Source: Dokdonia sp. Hel_I_53 (GTDB lineage: Bacteria; Bacteroidota; Bacteroidia; Flavobacteriales; Flavobacteriaceae). Taken from it: 64,000 nt of DNA. The stretch covers positions 377,001 through 441,000 of the forward strand of contig NZ_VISL01000001.1 of assembly GCF_007827465.1 (NCBI RefSeq), written 5' to 3'. The notes under the pieces are model-generated. The model had not been told where the DNA came from. It made no database searches and worked only from the letters and a program-made list of their open reading frames with translations. The translations under genes were made by a program, and so were the position numbers. Below, in pieces: positions 24,196-33,879 of this stretch (position 1 is its first letter; every line of letters starts with the position of its first letter).

Positions 24196-25898
24196 TGGAG
24201 CAAATGAAGGAAGTCGATATAGAACAGAAATCAATTGAAATTCAAAAAATAATTTCAAGATATACCAAAGAAAGCTTTGTATGCTTCTTTGCAGACTTCG
24301 TGCGTCATCATCCAGAACGAAATCAATTTAGCTTTTCTGAAAAATTCAAGTCTAAGTACAAAGATTCAATTTATCTTATTATGCTGAGACTTTCCTCTGA
24401 TGAAGTAGGATCTGAGGACTTCTATTATTCCGAAGAGAATGATAAAATACTTCAAAAAGTTGGAGATATTTTGCTCGAAATAGTTAGTTTCTATTTGGGG
24501 AATTATTCAAGGTTTGATACGACTACATCAAAAAAAGATAGGTCAGAAATGCTGATCCACGAACTTGCTTTTAAAGATTATTTTCAAAATGGGGTACTTA
24601 ATTATAGAGAACAAGAACTTAATAAAGTAATTCGATTATTTAAACCCTATCAGAATAAAATAAAAGAAAGACTAGGAATTGACTTAAAAACATTGATGGC
24701 ACTCTGTGAGTTTTCAGAAGATGATTATCAAAGAAAAGCCATTACATCAAAAAGTTTTCTCTTTGATCCAAGAATGAAAGATTTTGTGCATAGCGTTCAA
24801 GCTGGAAAATTTGAAGAAGGCCTGTCTCAACTTCCTATAGAATTACAAGATAATTTTCTAGATTTCTTTGAGAGTCCGCACAGCTGTTTATTATTTACAA
24901 AAAATGACTACTACAAGTCTTTCAATAAGAAGGATGTAGATGTTTTCTGTAATCTACTATCAATAGATATTAATGATTCATTTAATAATTTATTTTACTC
25001 ACAACCCAACCCATTAGAGCTTAAACCAATCGTAAAAATTAATGATAAAACATTTTTGAATGTATTTCAAAAGCAATTACCTAATGCGGTTTACAAACTG
25101 CTCTATCAAGTTCTTACTGAAACAGAAAAGGAAAAAGAACAACTTAATTTAAGAAGAGGAAAGGTTATTTTAGAGTCTCAAACTCAAAACATATTTGACA
25201 GATTTTTCAGTAAAGCAAAAAATGTCACTTCATACAATAACTACTATATTAATAGCAATCCCGCCGAAAAGGATTTGCTATACATAGTAAACAGAATAGC
25301 ATTTGTAATTGAGTGTAAAGCCTCTCGTAGTAGAGAACCGTGGAGAAATACTAAAAAAGCTACGGAAAGAATAAGGTCAGACTTTGATTATTGTATTCAA
25401 AAAGGGTATGAACAATGTTTTGAGGTAGAACAAGCAATTCTAAATGATGAGGCTATAACTATAAAAAGTAAAAATAACAGCGAAGTTTTAAATACGTCGC
25501 AAATCATTGATGTCTTTACAATAGTTGTTACTTCTGAGAGGTTTGCTTCATTGCAAATAGATTTAGGTCTTTTACTTAACAAAAAAAGCAGTGAAGACTT
25601 TTACCCTTGGTCTGTTTGCATAGATGATTTAGAAACATTTCTGAAGACGTTGGGCGCAGTATATAATAACAGATTCAAGAAATTTATTGACTATTTAGAA
25701 TTTAGAGAACTCCTTCACAGTCGTCTTTTATCTAGAGATGAACTTGATGTTTGCGCAATGTTCCTAAAAAATCCACAAAAGTTCAAAGAGCTGTGTGAAA
25801 GTGACGCCTATTTGGTTCCAGATCCTTATTTACAAGGTTATTTCGACGAACTCTATTTTTCTAAAAAACTCAACTTCAAAATCTTAGATATAACTTAA
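24195..25898 (+). CDS. Putative nuclease, partner of the type IIG enzyme, 567 aa
   Basis: It starts on the last base of the restriction enzyme gene, so it is translationally coupled. It is helical for most of its length, then has KDLLYIVNRIAFVIECKASR (about 357-376), a D..ExK nuclease-like motif. I do not recognise the family. The coupling suggests a joint role in the restriction system or a separate nuclease-based defence. Confidence 0.5.
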   Translation: MEQMKEVDIEQKSIEIQKIISRYTKESFVCFFADFVRHHPERNQFSFSEKFKSKYKDSIYLIMLRLSSDEVGSEDFYYSEENDKILQKVGDILLEIVSFYLGNYSRFDTTTSKKDRSEMLIHELAFKDYFQNGVLNYREQELNKVIRLFKPYQNKIKERLGIDLKTLMALCEFSEDDYQRKAITSKSFLFDPRMKDFVHSVQAGKFEEGLSQLPIELQDNFLDFFESPHSCLLFTKNDYYKSFNKKDVDVFCNLLSIDINDSFNNLFYSQPNPLELKPIVKINDKTFLNVFQKQLPNAVYKLLYQVLTETEKEKEQLNLRRGKVILESQTQNIFDRFFSKAKNVTSYNNYYINSNPAEKDLLYIVNRIAFVIECKASRSREPWRNTKKATERIRSDFDYCIQKGYEQCFEVEQAILNDEAITIKSKNNSEVLNTSQIIDVFTIVVTSERFASLQIDLGLLLNKKSSEDFYPWSVCIDDLETFLKTLGAVYNNRFKKFIDYLEFRELLHSRLLSRDELDVCAMFLKNPQKFKELCESDAYLVPDPYLQGYFDELYFSKKLNFKILDIT

Positions 25899-25900
25899 AT

Positions 25901-26272
25901 ATGGAAACAAGAGCAATTAAAAGCGAACTAACCAAGTTTGTAAAAAAAACTATGGGCAGTAAAAACCCACGGTTTAATGGTTGGTACGCAGGCATTACAA
26001 ATAACGAAAAACGTCGCAAAGCAGAACATTCGGTCAGAAATGGAAAAATACTTCATTGGAAATGTATCAATGCAGGAACGATGATGAAAGCTAATGAAGT
26101 TGAAGCTTTCTTTTCTACTAGAGGGACACTTAATATGAAACAGCCACAAGGAGCAAATATTGCTTCTAAATGGGTTTACATTTTTAAACTAGCGCCGAAA
26201 CCTAGAGGTATGAATGGTCTTGCTGGTCCATTGGACAGCAAATCTGTTTATGATTACATTTTTGGAGAGTAA
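25901..26272 (+). CDS. GIY-YIG-like small protein, 123 aa
   Basis: The segment NGWYAGITNNEKRRKAEH (about 26-43) resembles the YVGIT..RR..H part of GIY-YIG nucleases, and EVEAFFSTRG (about 67-76) fits the conserved glutamate helix. The protein is about the size of a lone catalytic domain. It sits 2 bases after the previous gene and 10 before the Gabija-like pair, so it is co-transcribed. The nuclease assignment is from motif only. Confidence 0.5.
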   Translation: METRAIKSELTKFVKKTMGSKNPRFNGWYAGITNNEKRRKAEHSVRNGKILHWKCINAGTMMKANEVEAFFSTRGTLNMKQPQGANIASKWVYIFKLAPKPRGMNGLAGPLDSKSVYDYIFGE

Positions 26273-26282
26273 ATTATAACAT

Positions 26283-28103
26283 ATGTATTTAAAAAATTTA
26301 AAGCTTTGGAATTTCAGAAAATTTGGTAGCACAGGTGCTTTCGATTTATTAAAGCCTGATTTAGATTTAATATTTTCCAAAGGAGTTAATGTTTTAATAG
26401 GTCAAAATGATTCAGGTAAAACAGCTATTATTGATGCCATAAAACTGGTACTTAAAACTCATAGTTATGAGTGGCTAAAAGTTATCAATGATGACTTTTA
26501 TATGGAGTCAAACAGGCTTAGGATTGAACTAATCTTCGATGATTTAGACCCAGAAGAGGCTAAACACTTTACTGAATGGTTAGGCTGGACAGAGGAAAAT
26601 GGTGGGCAACCCAAATCTTATCTACGATTAATATACGATGTAACACGTAATCTGGTGGACAATAAAATAGCACCAACAGATGTAAAGGCAGGTGTAGATC
26701 CAATAGGCTACCAATTAACAGCAGAAGCAAGAGAGCTTCTAAAAACAACGTATTTAAAACCTCTTAGAAACGCACAGGCAGAGCTTGTTCCTCGAAAAAA
26801 CTCAAGGCTTACACAAATTCTTCAAGAGCACGAGGCTTTTAAAGGTCGAAATACAGATCATTTATTAGTTGGCTTATTTAACGAGTTTAACACATCAGTA
26901 GAAAAGTATTTCTTAGGGGTTGCAAATAATGGTGTGCCGTTACCACCAGATGAACAAAAAGGAAACGAATTAAAGGTTGAAATTGACGGTTATATTAAAG
27001 CATTTTACAATAAGTCTAAAGAATCTGTTTTTGGAGTAAAAGGGAATAATCTCAAAAACATATTAGAGAAACTGGAACTCTCTATCAAGGATGAAATAAA
27101 TCCAGGCTTAGGTACAATGAATAGACTATTTATGGCGTCCGAGCTATTACATTTAAAAAAGAAAGACTGGACAGGCATTAGGCTTGGATTAATTGAAGAG
27201 TTAGAAGCGCACTTACATCCACAAGCACAAATGCAAATTATTGAGGCCTTGCAAAAAGAAAAAGAGATTCAACTTATATTATCAACTCATAGCCCCAATC
27301 TTGGATCTAAAATAAAACTTGAAAACCTTATTGTTTGTTGTGACAATTATGCCTTTCCTATGGGTAAGAATTTTACAGAACTGGCTGACAATGACTATAA
27401 ATTTTTAGAAAGATTTTTAGATACTACTAAAGCTAATTTATTTTTTGCGAAAGGTATAATAATGGTTGAAGGTTGGTCTGAAGAGATACTGCTACCTGCA
27501 ATTGCTCAAAGGCTAAAAGAACAAGATGTTATTCAGAGAAATCTAACTGAAGCTGGAGTTTCTATTGTTAATGTTGCAAGTACTGCATTTCAACGCTATT
27601 CGCGGATTTATTTGAGAAAAAATGAAAGTTTAAAAAAGATGACTATTCCGGTAGCTATTATAACTGATGTAGATATTTGCGCGTATGAAAAAACGACATT
27701 ACCAAATGGGGCTGGAGGTTTTGATAATATATACAACCAGAAAAACGAGCAAGTTGTATCGGCAGATTCTATTCTAAGAACAACGCAACTTGAAACTAAA
27801 TACGACAGGGATAATATAAAGTCCTTCATAGCTAAAGATTGGACTTTGGAATATGCTCTTTTCAAATCAACTTCTTTAAATGTATCATTCAAAGAAGCAC
27901 TTTTAGAAATCCATCCTCAAATGGACAGTGACCATTTACAAATGGAGTTAGGAAAAAAACTAATAAACAAGACTTTAAACAAGACAGAATTAGCTTACAA
28001 TCTGGCAAACAAAATAGAGCAAAATCCTACCTTGGTAATAGATGAAAATGACGCAGGAATTAAATATTTAATTGGTGCTTTAAAATACGTCTGCAATGAT
28101 TAA
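26283..28103 (+). CDS. gajA: OLD-family ATPase-Toprim nuclease, Gabija GajA-like
   Basis: Walker A is GQNDSGKT (40-47), the ABC-type Walker B is LIEELEAHLHP (about 302-312) with LSTHSPNLGS after it, and a Toprim domain follows with MVEGWSEEILLPA (about 393-405) and ITDVDICAYE (about 458-467). This is the order in GajA, a DNA-nicking nuclease that is released from ATP inhibition when nucleotides fall during phage infection. Length (606 aa) is near the family norm. It overlaps the helicase gene by 8 bases. Confidence 0.75.
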   Translation: MYLKNLKLWNFRKFGSTGAFDLLKPDLDLIFSKGVNVLIGQNDSGKTAIIDAIKLVLKTHSYEWLKVINDDFYMESNRLRIELIFDDLDPEEAKHFTEWLGWTEENGGQPKSYLRLIYDVTRNLVDNKIAPTDVKAGVDPIGYQLTAEARELLKTTYLKPLRNAQAELVPRKNSRLTQILQEHEAFKGRNTDHLLVGLFNEFNTSVEKYFLGVANNGVPLPPDEQKGNELKVEIDGYIKAFYNKSKESVFGVKGNNLKNILEKLELSIKDEINPGLGTMNRLFMASELLHLKKKDWTGIRLGLIEELEAHLHPQAQMQIIEALQKEKEIQLILSTHSPNLGSKIKLENLIVCCDNYAFPMGKNFTELADNDYKFLERFLDTTKANLFFAKGIIMVEGWSEEILLPAIAQRLKEQDVIQRNLTEAGVSIVNVASTAFQRYSRIYLRKNESLKKMTIPVAIITDVDICAYEKTTLPNGAGGFDNIYNQKNEQVVSADSILRTTQLETKYDRDNIKSFIAKDWTLEYALFKSTSLNVSFKEALLEIHPQMDSDHLQMELGKKLINKTLNKTELAYNLANKIEQNPTLVIDENDAGIKYLIGALKYVCND

Positions 28104-30126
28104 AGTATGTCCTGCCGACATTGCGTATGCAGAATCGATTTTGTTAAAACCAGGTCATACTTTTGACGAGGAAAGATTAGCGTTTATTTATAATTTTAAA
28201 ACGTTGGATTTACAAGCGGTACCAGGAAGTGGTAAGACCACAGTTTTACTGGCAAAACTTCTAATCTTAGAAAAGCATCTACCTCTCAAGAAAAACAAAG
28301 GCGTTCTCGTTCTATCACATACCAATGCCGCAGTTGATGAAATTAAAGAACGTATAGGACAATATTGTCCTAAACTGTTTTCTCACCCTAATTTTGTAGG
28401 AACCATTCAAAGTTTTGTAGATAATTTTTTAGCCATACCGGCTTATCTCAATGAATATAAAAAGAAGCCTATCCGGATTGATGATGAAATCTATGAGGAA
28501 ACCATCAAAAGGATATTTCATTTCAATAGAAAAGATTTCGGCTCACAAGAAAAGACTGATGCGATTTACTACGAGAAAAATTTTAACGTTCTCTTTTCTT
28601 TTCGATTAAAATTTCAGAATGGTGAATTTGTAATGATAGATTCGATCGGTGGTGAATTGATAACTATCAAAACTCCTAAACACAAAAAAGAAAAATATAC
28701 TGATCATCAATTGAAAAGAATTTCTGAATGGTTTATTAAAACTAAATTGAAAGTTTTAGAAGCTGGTATATTATGTTATGATGATGCATACTTATTAGCA
28801 GAAGTCCTTTTAAAAAAAATCCCAACCTATTCGAGCTTATTACAGAGCCGATTTAAGTATGTATTTGTAGATGAAATGCAAGATATGGGAAAGCATCAAT
28901 TTGAACTTTTAGAAAAAATTTTTGCTGGATGGCAAAGCAATTCATTTTATCAAAGATTAGGTGATATTAATCAATCAATTTATTCAAAAACTATTTCATC
29001 GAATGAAGTATGGAACCAGCGCTCTGAGAAGTTGTTTATAAGCGGAAGTCACAGATTAAGCAAGCCGAATGCCAAAATCGTCGAGAGACTCTCTATTACA
29101 GGCTCAGCGGTAGAAGGAAGAATGAAAGATGACAATGATGACTATTTAAACATAAAGCCAAAATTAATCTGTTATGATGTTGAAAAAATTACAGAAGTCA
29201 TTCCTTTGTTTTCAGACATAGTAAAACAATTAATTGATGACAAAGCTATAACTCACACATCAAAAAACAAATATGAAGCAGTTGGTTGGCGAAAGCATCA
29301 CGATCACGTCGATAAGATATGCATATCTGATTATTGGCCAAGTTATAAGTCAACTGCAAAAACTAAGAAAATTGATTATGAAACTTTAGAAGACTACTTA
29401 CTTTTTGTAGAAACTAAAAGCACCATTTTTAATAGTCACCGAAAAGCTCTTCTTAATGCTTTAAATAAAATTTTATATATAGAAAAAGTTCGGGACGAAT
29501 ATTTACGAGTATTTACGGTTTCAAAATTAATAAGACATTTTAAAAATCTAAACGAGAAGGAATATTCCACACTTAAACTTAATCTCTATAATTGGAGTGT
29601 TGGTTTAAATAAAAATGAATCTGAAAAAGTTTTGTTAGAGCTACGAGAATACATTCCAAAATTCTTAAAATGTTTTAATAGCAAAGTACGCTTGTCTCAA
29701 AAATTCATCAATGAGGCGTCTTCAAACAAAGCCGAAATTGAAGTGAATAGTAGCTTACGGTATTTAGACAAAAATGGAATACGCGTTGGCATTAAGTCTA
29801 TACATTCAGTAAAAGGTCAAACGCATACCGCTACATTATATCTTGAAACTTTTTATGATAGAGGTGCTGGAAACTACGAGTCACAAAGATTATCTAACCA
29901 AATTATAGGTACACCTATAAAAGAATATCTTGATAACTACAAAGGTGGAAGTATAGAAAAAATAATTCAATCTGCAAGAATGGCTTATGTGGGTTTTTCA
30001 AGACCAACACACTTGTTATGCTTTGCTATAAATAACGTCAGAGCAAAAAATTTAATTGATAAAATAGATAAAACTGAATGGGACGTCATTGAAATAAAAA
30101 AAAATGACAAGGTTGAAGATAGTTAG
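28096..30126 (+). CDS. gajB: UvrD-like helicase, Gabija GajB-like
   Basis: Superfamily 1 motifs are visible: AVPGSGKTT (41-49, Walker A), FVDEMQDMG (about 256-264, motif II, with Met in place of the usual residue), IKSIHSVKGQTH (motif V) and MAYVGFSRPTHLL (motif VI). The protein (676 aa) is longer than the typical GajB of about 500. Coupling to the OLD-type nuclease gene makes this a Gabija-like pair; GajB senses and unwinds DNA to activate GajA. Confidence 0.75.
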   Translation: MIKVCPADIAYAESILLKPGHTFDEERLAFIYNFKTLDLQAVPGSGKTTVLLAKLLILEKHLPLKKNKGVLVLSHTNAAVDEIKERIGQYCPKLFSHPNFVGTIQSFVDNFLAIPAYLNEYKKKPIRIDDEIYEETIKRIFHFNRKDFGSQEKTDAIYYEKNFNVLFSFRLKFQNGEFVMIDSIGGELITIKTPKHKKEKYTDHQLKRISEWFIKTKLKVLEAGILCYDDAYLLAEVLLKKIPTYSSLLQSRFKYVFVDEMQDMGKHQFELLEKIFAGWQSNSFYQRLGDINQSIYSKTISSNEVWNQRSEKLFISGSHRLSKPNAKIVERLSITGSAVEGRMKDDNDDYLNIKPKLICYDVEKITEVIPLFSDIVKQLIDDKAITHTSKNKYEAVGWRKHHDHVDKICISDYWPSYKSTAKTKKIDYETLEDYLLFVETKSTIFNSHRKALLNALNKILYIEKVRDEYLRVFTVSKLIRHFKNLNEKEYSTLKLNLYNWSVGLNKNESEKVLLELREYIPKFLKCFNSKVRLSQKFINEASSNKAEIEVNSSLRYLDKNGIRVGIKSIHSVKGQTHTATLYLETFYDRGAGNYESQRLSNQIIGTPIKEYLDNYKGGSIEKIIQSARMAYVGFSRPTHLLCFAINNVRAKNLIDKIDKTEWDVIEIKKNDKVEDS

Positions 30127-30146
30127 TATTATATAAATAGCGTGGT

Positions 30147-31607
30147 GTGACAAAAATAGTAACACATATTAGAAAAAATGGCGGAATATTATCGGGAGAT
30201 TTATCTCGTATAATGTCAAAAAAGTACGGTATTACTGAGGAAGCGGCTAGAAAGAGAATCGAACGTTTTAAAAGTCCAATTCATAAATTGAAAGGCATTT
30301 TTAGTGATAAAAAGTCTTTCATTTATCACTCAGATGACTATCAGACCGAAGAATATTACGATGGTTTACTAGCAGCTATAATGTCTGATGCTAAAAGAAT
30401 AGGTGCTATAATCACGGCGATAAAATTTCATCACGGGCTTGTAAATATAAAGGAATTAGCAAATTATTCTATAAGTCCAATAAGTCGCATTGATGGTCAT
30501 ATGAAATTTGACACTCTCATTGAGCTTCTCTTGAAAAATGATTTTGTTAGAAAATATGATGACGAAACTTTAGGCTTAAATGCGATGCTTGGTGGAAAAC
30601 CTAATCCTAATTTAAGTCATATAAAAGCAATTGAACTTTCTAAAGCTATTGTTTTACAGAGATTTGAAATATGGAGTAAAAACATAGGCTTGACATCCTT
30701 TAAAAAGGGTAAAAATAATAATGTTGTTGGTGGTTTTCAATTTGCATTTTCGGCACCAACATATATTGATGGACTAACCAGATACAAGGGTAATGTCAAA
30801 AACCCAGGCTTTTTAATTGCAGACATTTTGTTAGGTAATGATACCAATGAAGAAACGGTTAGTTTCTTTCTAAGAAAAATAGCAGCTATAAAAGCTTCAA
30901 ATCCAGTTCTAGATCTTTTTCCTGTGATAATTGTTGATGGTATAAAGACCAAGGCTCTTAATAAGCTAAAAAGTAATGGTGTGCTGATAGCTTCCGTAAA
31001 GGAACTGTTTGGAAATGAATATAGCGAATTATTAAAATCTCTAATCAATACAGTAACTAATGCTGGAGCTATTCTAAAAAAAGATCCAGAACAATACATC
31101 AATTTGATGGAGAAATTGACCAAACTAGTAGATGGAAAAACCAACAATTTAAGAGGAGATCTTTTTGAACTTGCTGTTGGATATTACTATAGTAAGTATT
31201 GCCGTAATTTAGATATAAGCAAAAGAGTGACATTACAAGAAACCAACCAATCAAAGGAAATAGATGTATTGGCAGTTTTTGAAAATGAAGTAAAAATCGT
31301 TGAATGTAAAGGCTATAATTACCCAGTTGATATAGATTATATCGAACACTATATTTCTAATAAAATTGTGATTATAAGAAAATGGGCTTTGAATGTTTAT
31401 CCAGAAAAATCACTCACGTTTGAGATCTGGAGTACTGGTGGTTTTACAGAAGCCGCCGAAAAAAAACTTGCAACTGCTAAGGTCAAAACGAAAAAGTATG
31501 ACATAGAATATTTTAATAAACAGAAAATATTGGAGAAAGCGAATGGTATAAACTCTCCAAAATTTAAGGAAATTTTGAGAGATTATTTTTTAAAGGAAAT
31601 AGCATAA
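30147..31607 (+). CDS. Restriction-endonuclease-like protein with N-terminal HTH, 486 aa
   Basis: The start is GTG at 30147. The N-terminus has a winged-helix look (GDLSRIMSKKYGITEEAARK). The C-terminal part has KEIDVLAVFENEVKIVECKG (about 370-389), a clear PD-(D/E)xK pattern like Mrr-type or Holliday-junction-resolvase-like nucleases. It follows Gabija by 20 bases and may be a third component or an independent defence gene. Not assigned to a family. Confidence 0.55.
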   Translation: MTKIVTHIRKNGGILSGDLSRIMSKKYGITEEAARKRIERFKSPIHKLKGIFSDKKSFIYHSDDYQTEEYYDGLLAAIMSDAKRIGAIITAIKFHHGLVNIKELANYSISPISRIDGHMKFDTLIELLLKNDFVRKYDDETLGLNAMLGGKPNPNLSHIKAIELSKAIVLQRFEIWSKNIGLTSFKKGKNNNVVGGFQFAFSAPTYIDGLTRYKGNVKNPGFLIADILLGNDTNEETVSFFLRKIAAIKASNPVLDLFPVIIVDGIKTKALNKLKSNGVLIASVKELFGNEYSELLKSLINTVTNAGAILKKDPEQYINLMEKLTKLVDGKTNNLRGDLFELAVGYYYSKYCRNLDISKRVTLQETNQSKEIDVLAVFENEVKIVECKGYNYPVDIDYIEHYISNKIVIIRKWALNVYPEKSLTFEIWSTGGFTEAAEKKLATAKVKTKKYDIEYFNKQKILEKANGINSPKFKEILRDYFLKEIA

Positions 31608-31651
31608 AACCCTATCGTCCAAAGTTTACAATCCACTAAAAACATCCCGTA

Positions 31652-31659
31652 TATCTTTG
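31652..31659 (+). promoter_or_regulatory. Candidate -7 box of the 43-aa peptide gene
   Basis: TATCTTTG matches TAnnTTTG 30 bases before the ATG at 31689. No clear TTG lies at the right distance, so the match is partial. Confidence 0.4.
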
Positions 31660-31688
31660 AGCCATTATTAATATAAAAACCCAAAATT

Positions 31689-31820
31689 ATGGCAAAGTCA
31701 AACACACCAGTAAATGGACCAAGTAAAACAGGAAACGCATCCGGAAAAGGTAGAGGAAACAATCCACCTCGAACAAGTTCAGGTAACTCTGGGAATTCAG
31801 GATCTAAAGGAAAAAAGTAA
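31689..31820 (+). CDS. Small Gly/Asn/Lys-rich peptide, 43 aa
   Basis: The frame encodes a 43-residue basic, disordered peptide (start MAKSNTPVNGPSKTGN, end NSGSKGKK). A TAnnTTTG box precedes it and a perfect 13-bp hairpin follows at 31830, so it looks like a complete, independently transcribed gene. A peptide of the same length and similar character is encoded at 47266. Function unknown. Confidence 0.5.
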   Translation: MAKSNTPVNGPSKTGNASGKGRGNNPPRTSSGNSGNSGSKGKK

Positions 31821-31829
31821 TGTAAATAA

Positions 31830-31862
31830 AATGGTCGCAATGACTAAAACATTGCGACCATT
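31830..31862. terminator. Perfect 13-bp hairpin, probable bidirectional terminator
   Basis: AATGGTCGCAATG (31830-31842) and CATTGCGACCATT (31850-31862) pair perfectly around a 7-base loop. It lies just after the 43-aa peptide gene and 8 bases before the next start codon. The T run is short on the plus strand and better on the minus strand. Confidence 0.6.
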
Positions 31863-31870
31863 CTTAAGTT

Positions 31871-32602
31871 ATGACAGAAGAAGATTTTAAAATAGATAGA
31901 TTTCACGAAAGGTACAACGGTATCTTACCTTGGTGGTTTATTGCAGCTTGTTTGATAAGCTATAATTTTAAATCGTTCAGGCGTTTTATGATCTACATTT
32001 CTCATTATAGCTCAATTATTGACTTATGGGAAACACCTTCTAAAGAAGTTAAAAACGAGCAAATTATTGCTGGTTTCCAACCATTATTTCCTGAGCGTAT
32101 TCCTAAAAAAATACTTTATCAGATTACTGGACTTCACTCGCGTACTACTTTCAATGAACGTTTCTCTACATACTTCATTGAAAATGATTTGGTGGGACGT
32201 AGAAGTTTCACACTTTTAGAAACCTATAAAATTTTAGAGTACTGGCAAGGAGAAGGCAAATGGGGCCGAATGCAAGCAGCGAAAAAAGAGATGCTCGCGG
32301 AAGTACTTCATAACAAAAATTATGAACGAACCGCCGAAGAGTTTAAAATGGCTCTGGGAAAAGAAGGGTATCAGCCCAACTTGATTAGTCCTAAAAAGAT
32401 TAAGAAACTCATAAAACATATAGACCTAACTGAAGAAAACCAGATTGAAGATCTTATAGGTTATCAAGAGCTTCAAACTGGTCTTTTATGGATGTTTGGA
32501 ATACTAATGGTTCATCAGTTTTTAAAACAAACCAAGCAGTCCATCTCAATACCAAAAGATCCTCGCAAACCTATATCCTTTCAATCTCATACCGATACCT
32601 AA
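31871..32602 (+). CDS. Hypothetical protein, 243 aa
   Basis: A hydrophobic segment near the N-terminus (about 19-32, LPWWFIAACLISYN) and another near the C-terminus (about 198-213, LLWMFGILMVHQFL) flank a charged helical middle (KKEMLAEVLHNKNYERTAEE). It is the last plus-strand gene of the defence block and its 3' end overlaps the end of the convergent core gene at 32571 by 32 bases. I do not recognise it. Confidence 0.5.
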   Translation: MTEEDFKIDRFHERYNGILPWWFIAACLISYNFKSFRRFMIYISHYSSIIDLWETPSKEVKNEQIIAGFQPLFPERIPKKILYQITGLHSRTTFNERFSTYFIENDLVGRRSFTLLETYKILEYWQGEGKWGRMQAAKKEMLAEVLHNKNYERTAEEFKMALGKEGYQPNLISPKKIKKLIKHIDLTEENQIEDLIGYQELQTGLLWMFGILMVHQFLKQTKQSISIPKDPRKPISFQSHTDT

Positions 32603-33059
32603 ATACACTCGTCCTGGTCACGCGATACTTTCCGATAATCGTCTCCCAACCTAACGCCACTTTCACGCCTAGATCACGAAAGGTAGATCGACCAATGTTT
32701 TCTGTGCGACCCATTTTTACCAGTTCGTTGATGATGTCCTCATCGGTGGGCTTTTTCTTGGGTTCTGGTGTTGGCACGTCTTCCATTACTTTTTCAAATG
32801 CAACTTGTTTCTCTTTAAGTTCTTCAGTAATCTCGTTGTGTTCTAGCTGATCTGCATATTCTTCATCGATGTCTTCTAGGATTTCTAGGTCTAGGGCTTC
32901 CAACTCATCAATAAGCGCATCTTTATCACAGACAGATACCTTGTCGAGTAAGGCGTGCATACGGTCGAAGATTTCTATTTTCTCTTGGATGGGCTGTAGC
33001 AACAGCTTTGTAGCAAGTCCGTTGCGTTTCAGGAAAATTTGGTGTTCTATCGTTTTCAT
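32571..33059 (-). CDS. Hypothetical core protein, 162 aa
   Basis: This soluble acidic helical protein has a basic C-terminus (YRVTRTSVFRYRYEIERI). The region about 103-125 (PTDEDIINELVKMGRTENIG) could be a small DNA-binding helix pair. It is the last gene of this core sub-block; before the defence island was inserted it would have preceded the DnaA-IV-like gene at 19196. Function unknown. Confidence 0.45.
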   Translation of the reverse strand: MKTIEHQIFLKRNGLATKLLLQPIQEKIEIFDRMHALLDKVSVCDKDALIDELEALDLEILEDIDEEYADQLEHNEITEELKEKQVAFEKVMEDVPTPEPKKKPTDEDIINELVKMGRTENIGRSTFRDLGVKVALGWETIIGKYRVTRTSVFRYRYEIERI

Positions 33060-33061
33060 AA

Positions 33062-33307
33062 TTAGGCAGGTATTGGGATGAGTTCTTGTTTTTCGGTAAG
33101 CGCACCTTCTATAATGTTAGAAAGCGCTGCGGTGGCGAGCGATGTGGCGATGATGATGCCGGTAGTTTTAAGCAGTTCTGCTCCTTTGGGAACTTGTAGC
33201 TTAAACTTCTCATTTTCCGAGTTCTTTCCCAGATTGTAGTAAATGAGTGCTTCGGCAAAACCTATGGCCAGGCCTGCACCTGTGATGATCAGTACTTTTT
33301 TATTCAT
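33062..33307 (-). CDS. Two-span small membrane protein, 81 aa
   Basis: Two hydrophobic segments (about 4-26, VLIITGAGLAIGFAEALIYY, and 49-67, GIIIATSLATAALSNIIEGA) give a hairpin topology. It sits 2 bases from each neighbour in a tight minus-strand operon. It resembles virion membrane or holin-like proteins in size only. Confidence 0.5.
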   Translation of the reverse strand: MNKKVLIITGAGLAIGFAEALIYYNLGKNSENEKFKLQVPKGAELLKTTGIIIATSLATAALSNIIEGALTEKQELIPIPA

Positions 33308-33309
33308 AA

Positions 33310-33870
33310 TTAGTTTTTAGCTTTTTCTTCCATCTTGTCAAACTTCTCTTTGATGGCATCGAGACCTTTTTCGGTGGTGACCGTATTCATTTTATAGGCA
33401 TTCATAATACCACGATGCGCACGCAGTAACACACGTTCTGCCTCCTTTTGCACCGCAACATTCTCTTTGAGTTTTGTTGGAATCAAATTGGCTATAGAAA
33501 TAAAATGACCTTTGATTTTAGTGTGACGCATCGGTTTGGGTTTCTTAGGCTCGTTCTTGCGTTTCTCCTCATTAAACTTGCGGATTTTTGCCCGACACAG
33601 CTTAATGTCACTCGTCATTTTGTCTAGCTCCTTTTTGACCGTTTTAGATGGTGCTTTCTTTTTGGCAGGCTTTGGTTCTTTTACGATAGCGTCTGGCGCA
33701 AGGCGCTCTACCATTGAAAATACCTTTTCTATATTCTCCTTGGCGATTTCTTCAAAGGCATTTTTATCTGAAGTCTCCTCGTAATCAGCAAGTAATTCTT
33801 TGACTGCGGTTTGTAAGGCGTCTGGTTGTACGGCGCTCAGCTTGAGCTTTTGTAATTTTTCTATGGTCAT
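33310..33870 (-). CDS. Lys-rich helical protein, 186 aa
   Basis: The middle is strongly basic (KEPKPAKKKAPSKTVKKEL and NEPKKPKPMRHTKIKGH), with helices on both sides. No catalytic motif or span is visible. It may bind nucleic acid; placement among core genes suggests a virion or replication accessory role. Not recognised. Confidence 0.45.
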   Translation of the reverse strand: MTIEKLQKLKLSAVQPDALQTAVKELLADYEETSDKNAFEEIAKENIEKVFSMVERLAPDAIVKEPKPAKKKAPSKTVKKELDKMTSDIKLCRAKIRKFNEEKRKNEPKKPKPMRHTKIKGHFISIANLIPTKLKENVAVQKEAERVLLRAHRGIMNAYKMNTVTTEKGLDAIKEKFDKMEEKAKN

Positions 33871-33879
33871 AGTGTATGT

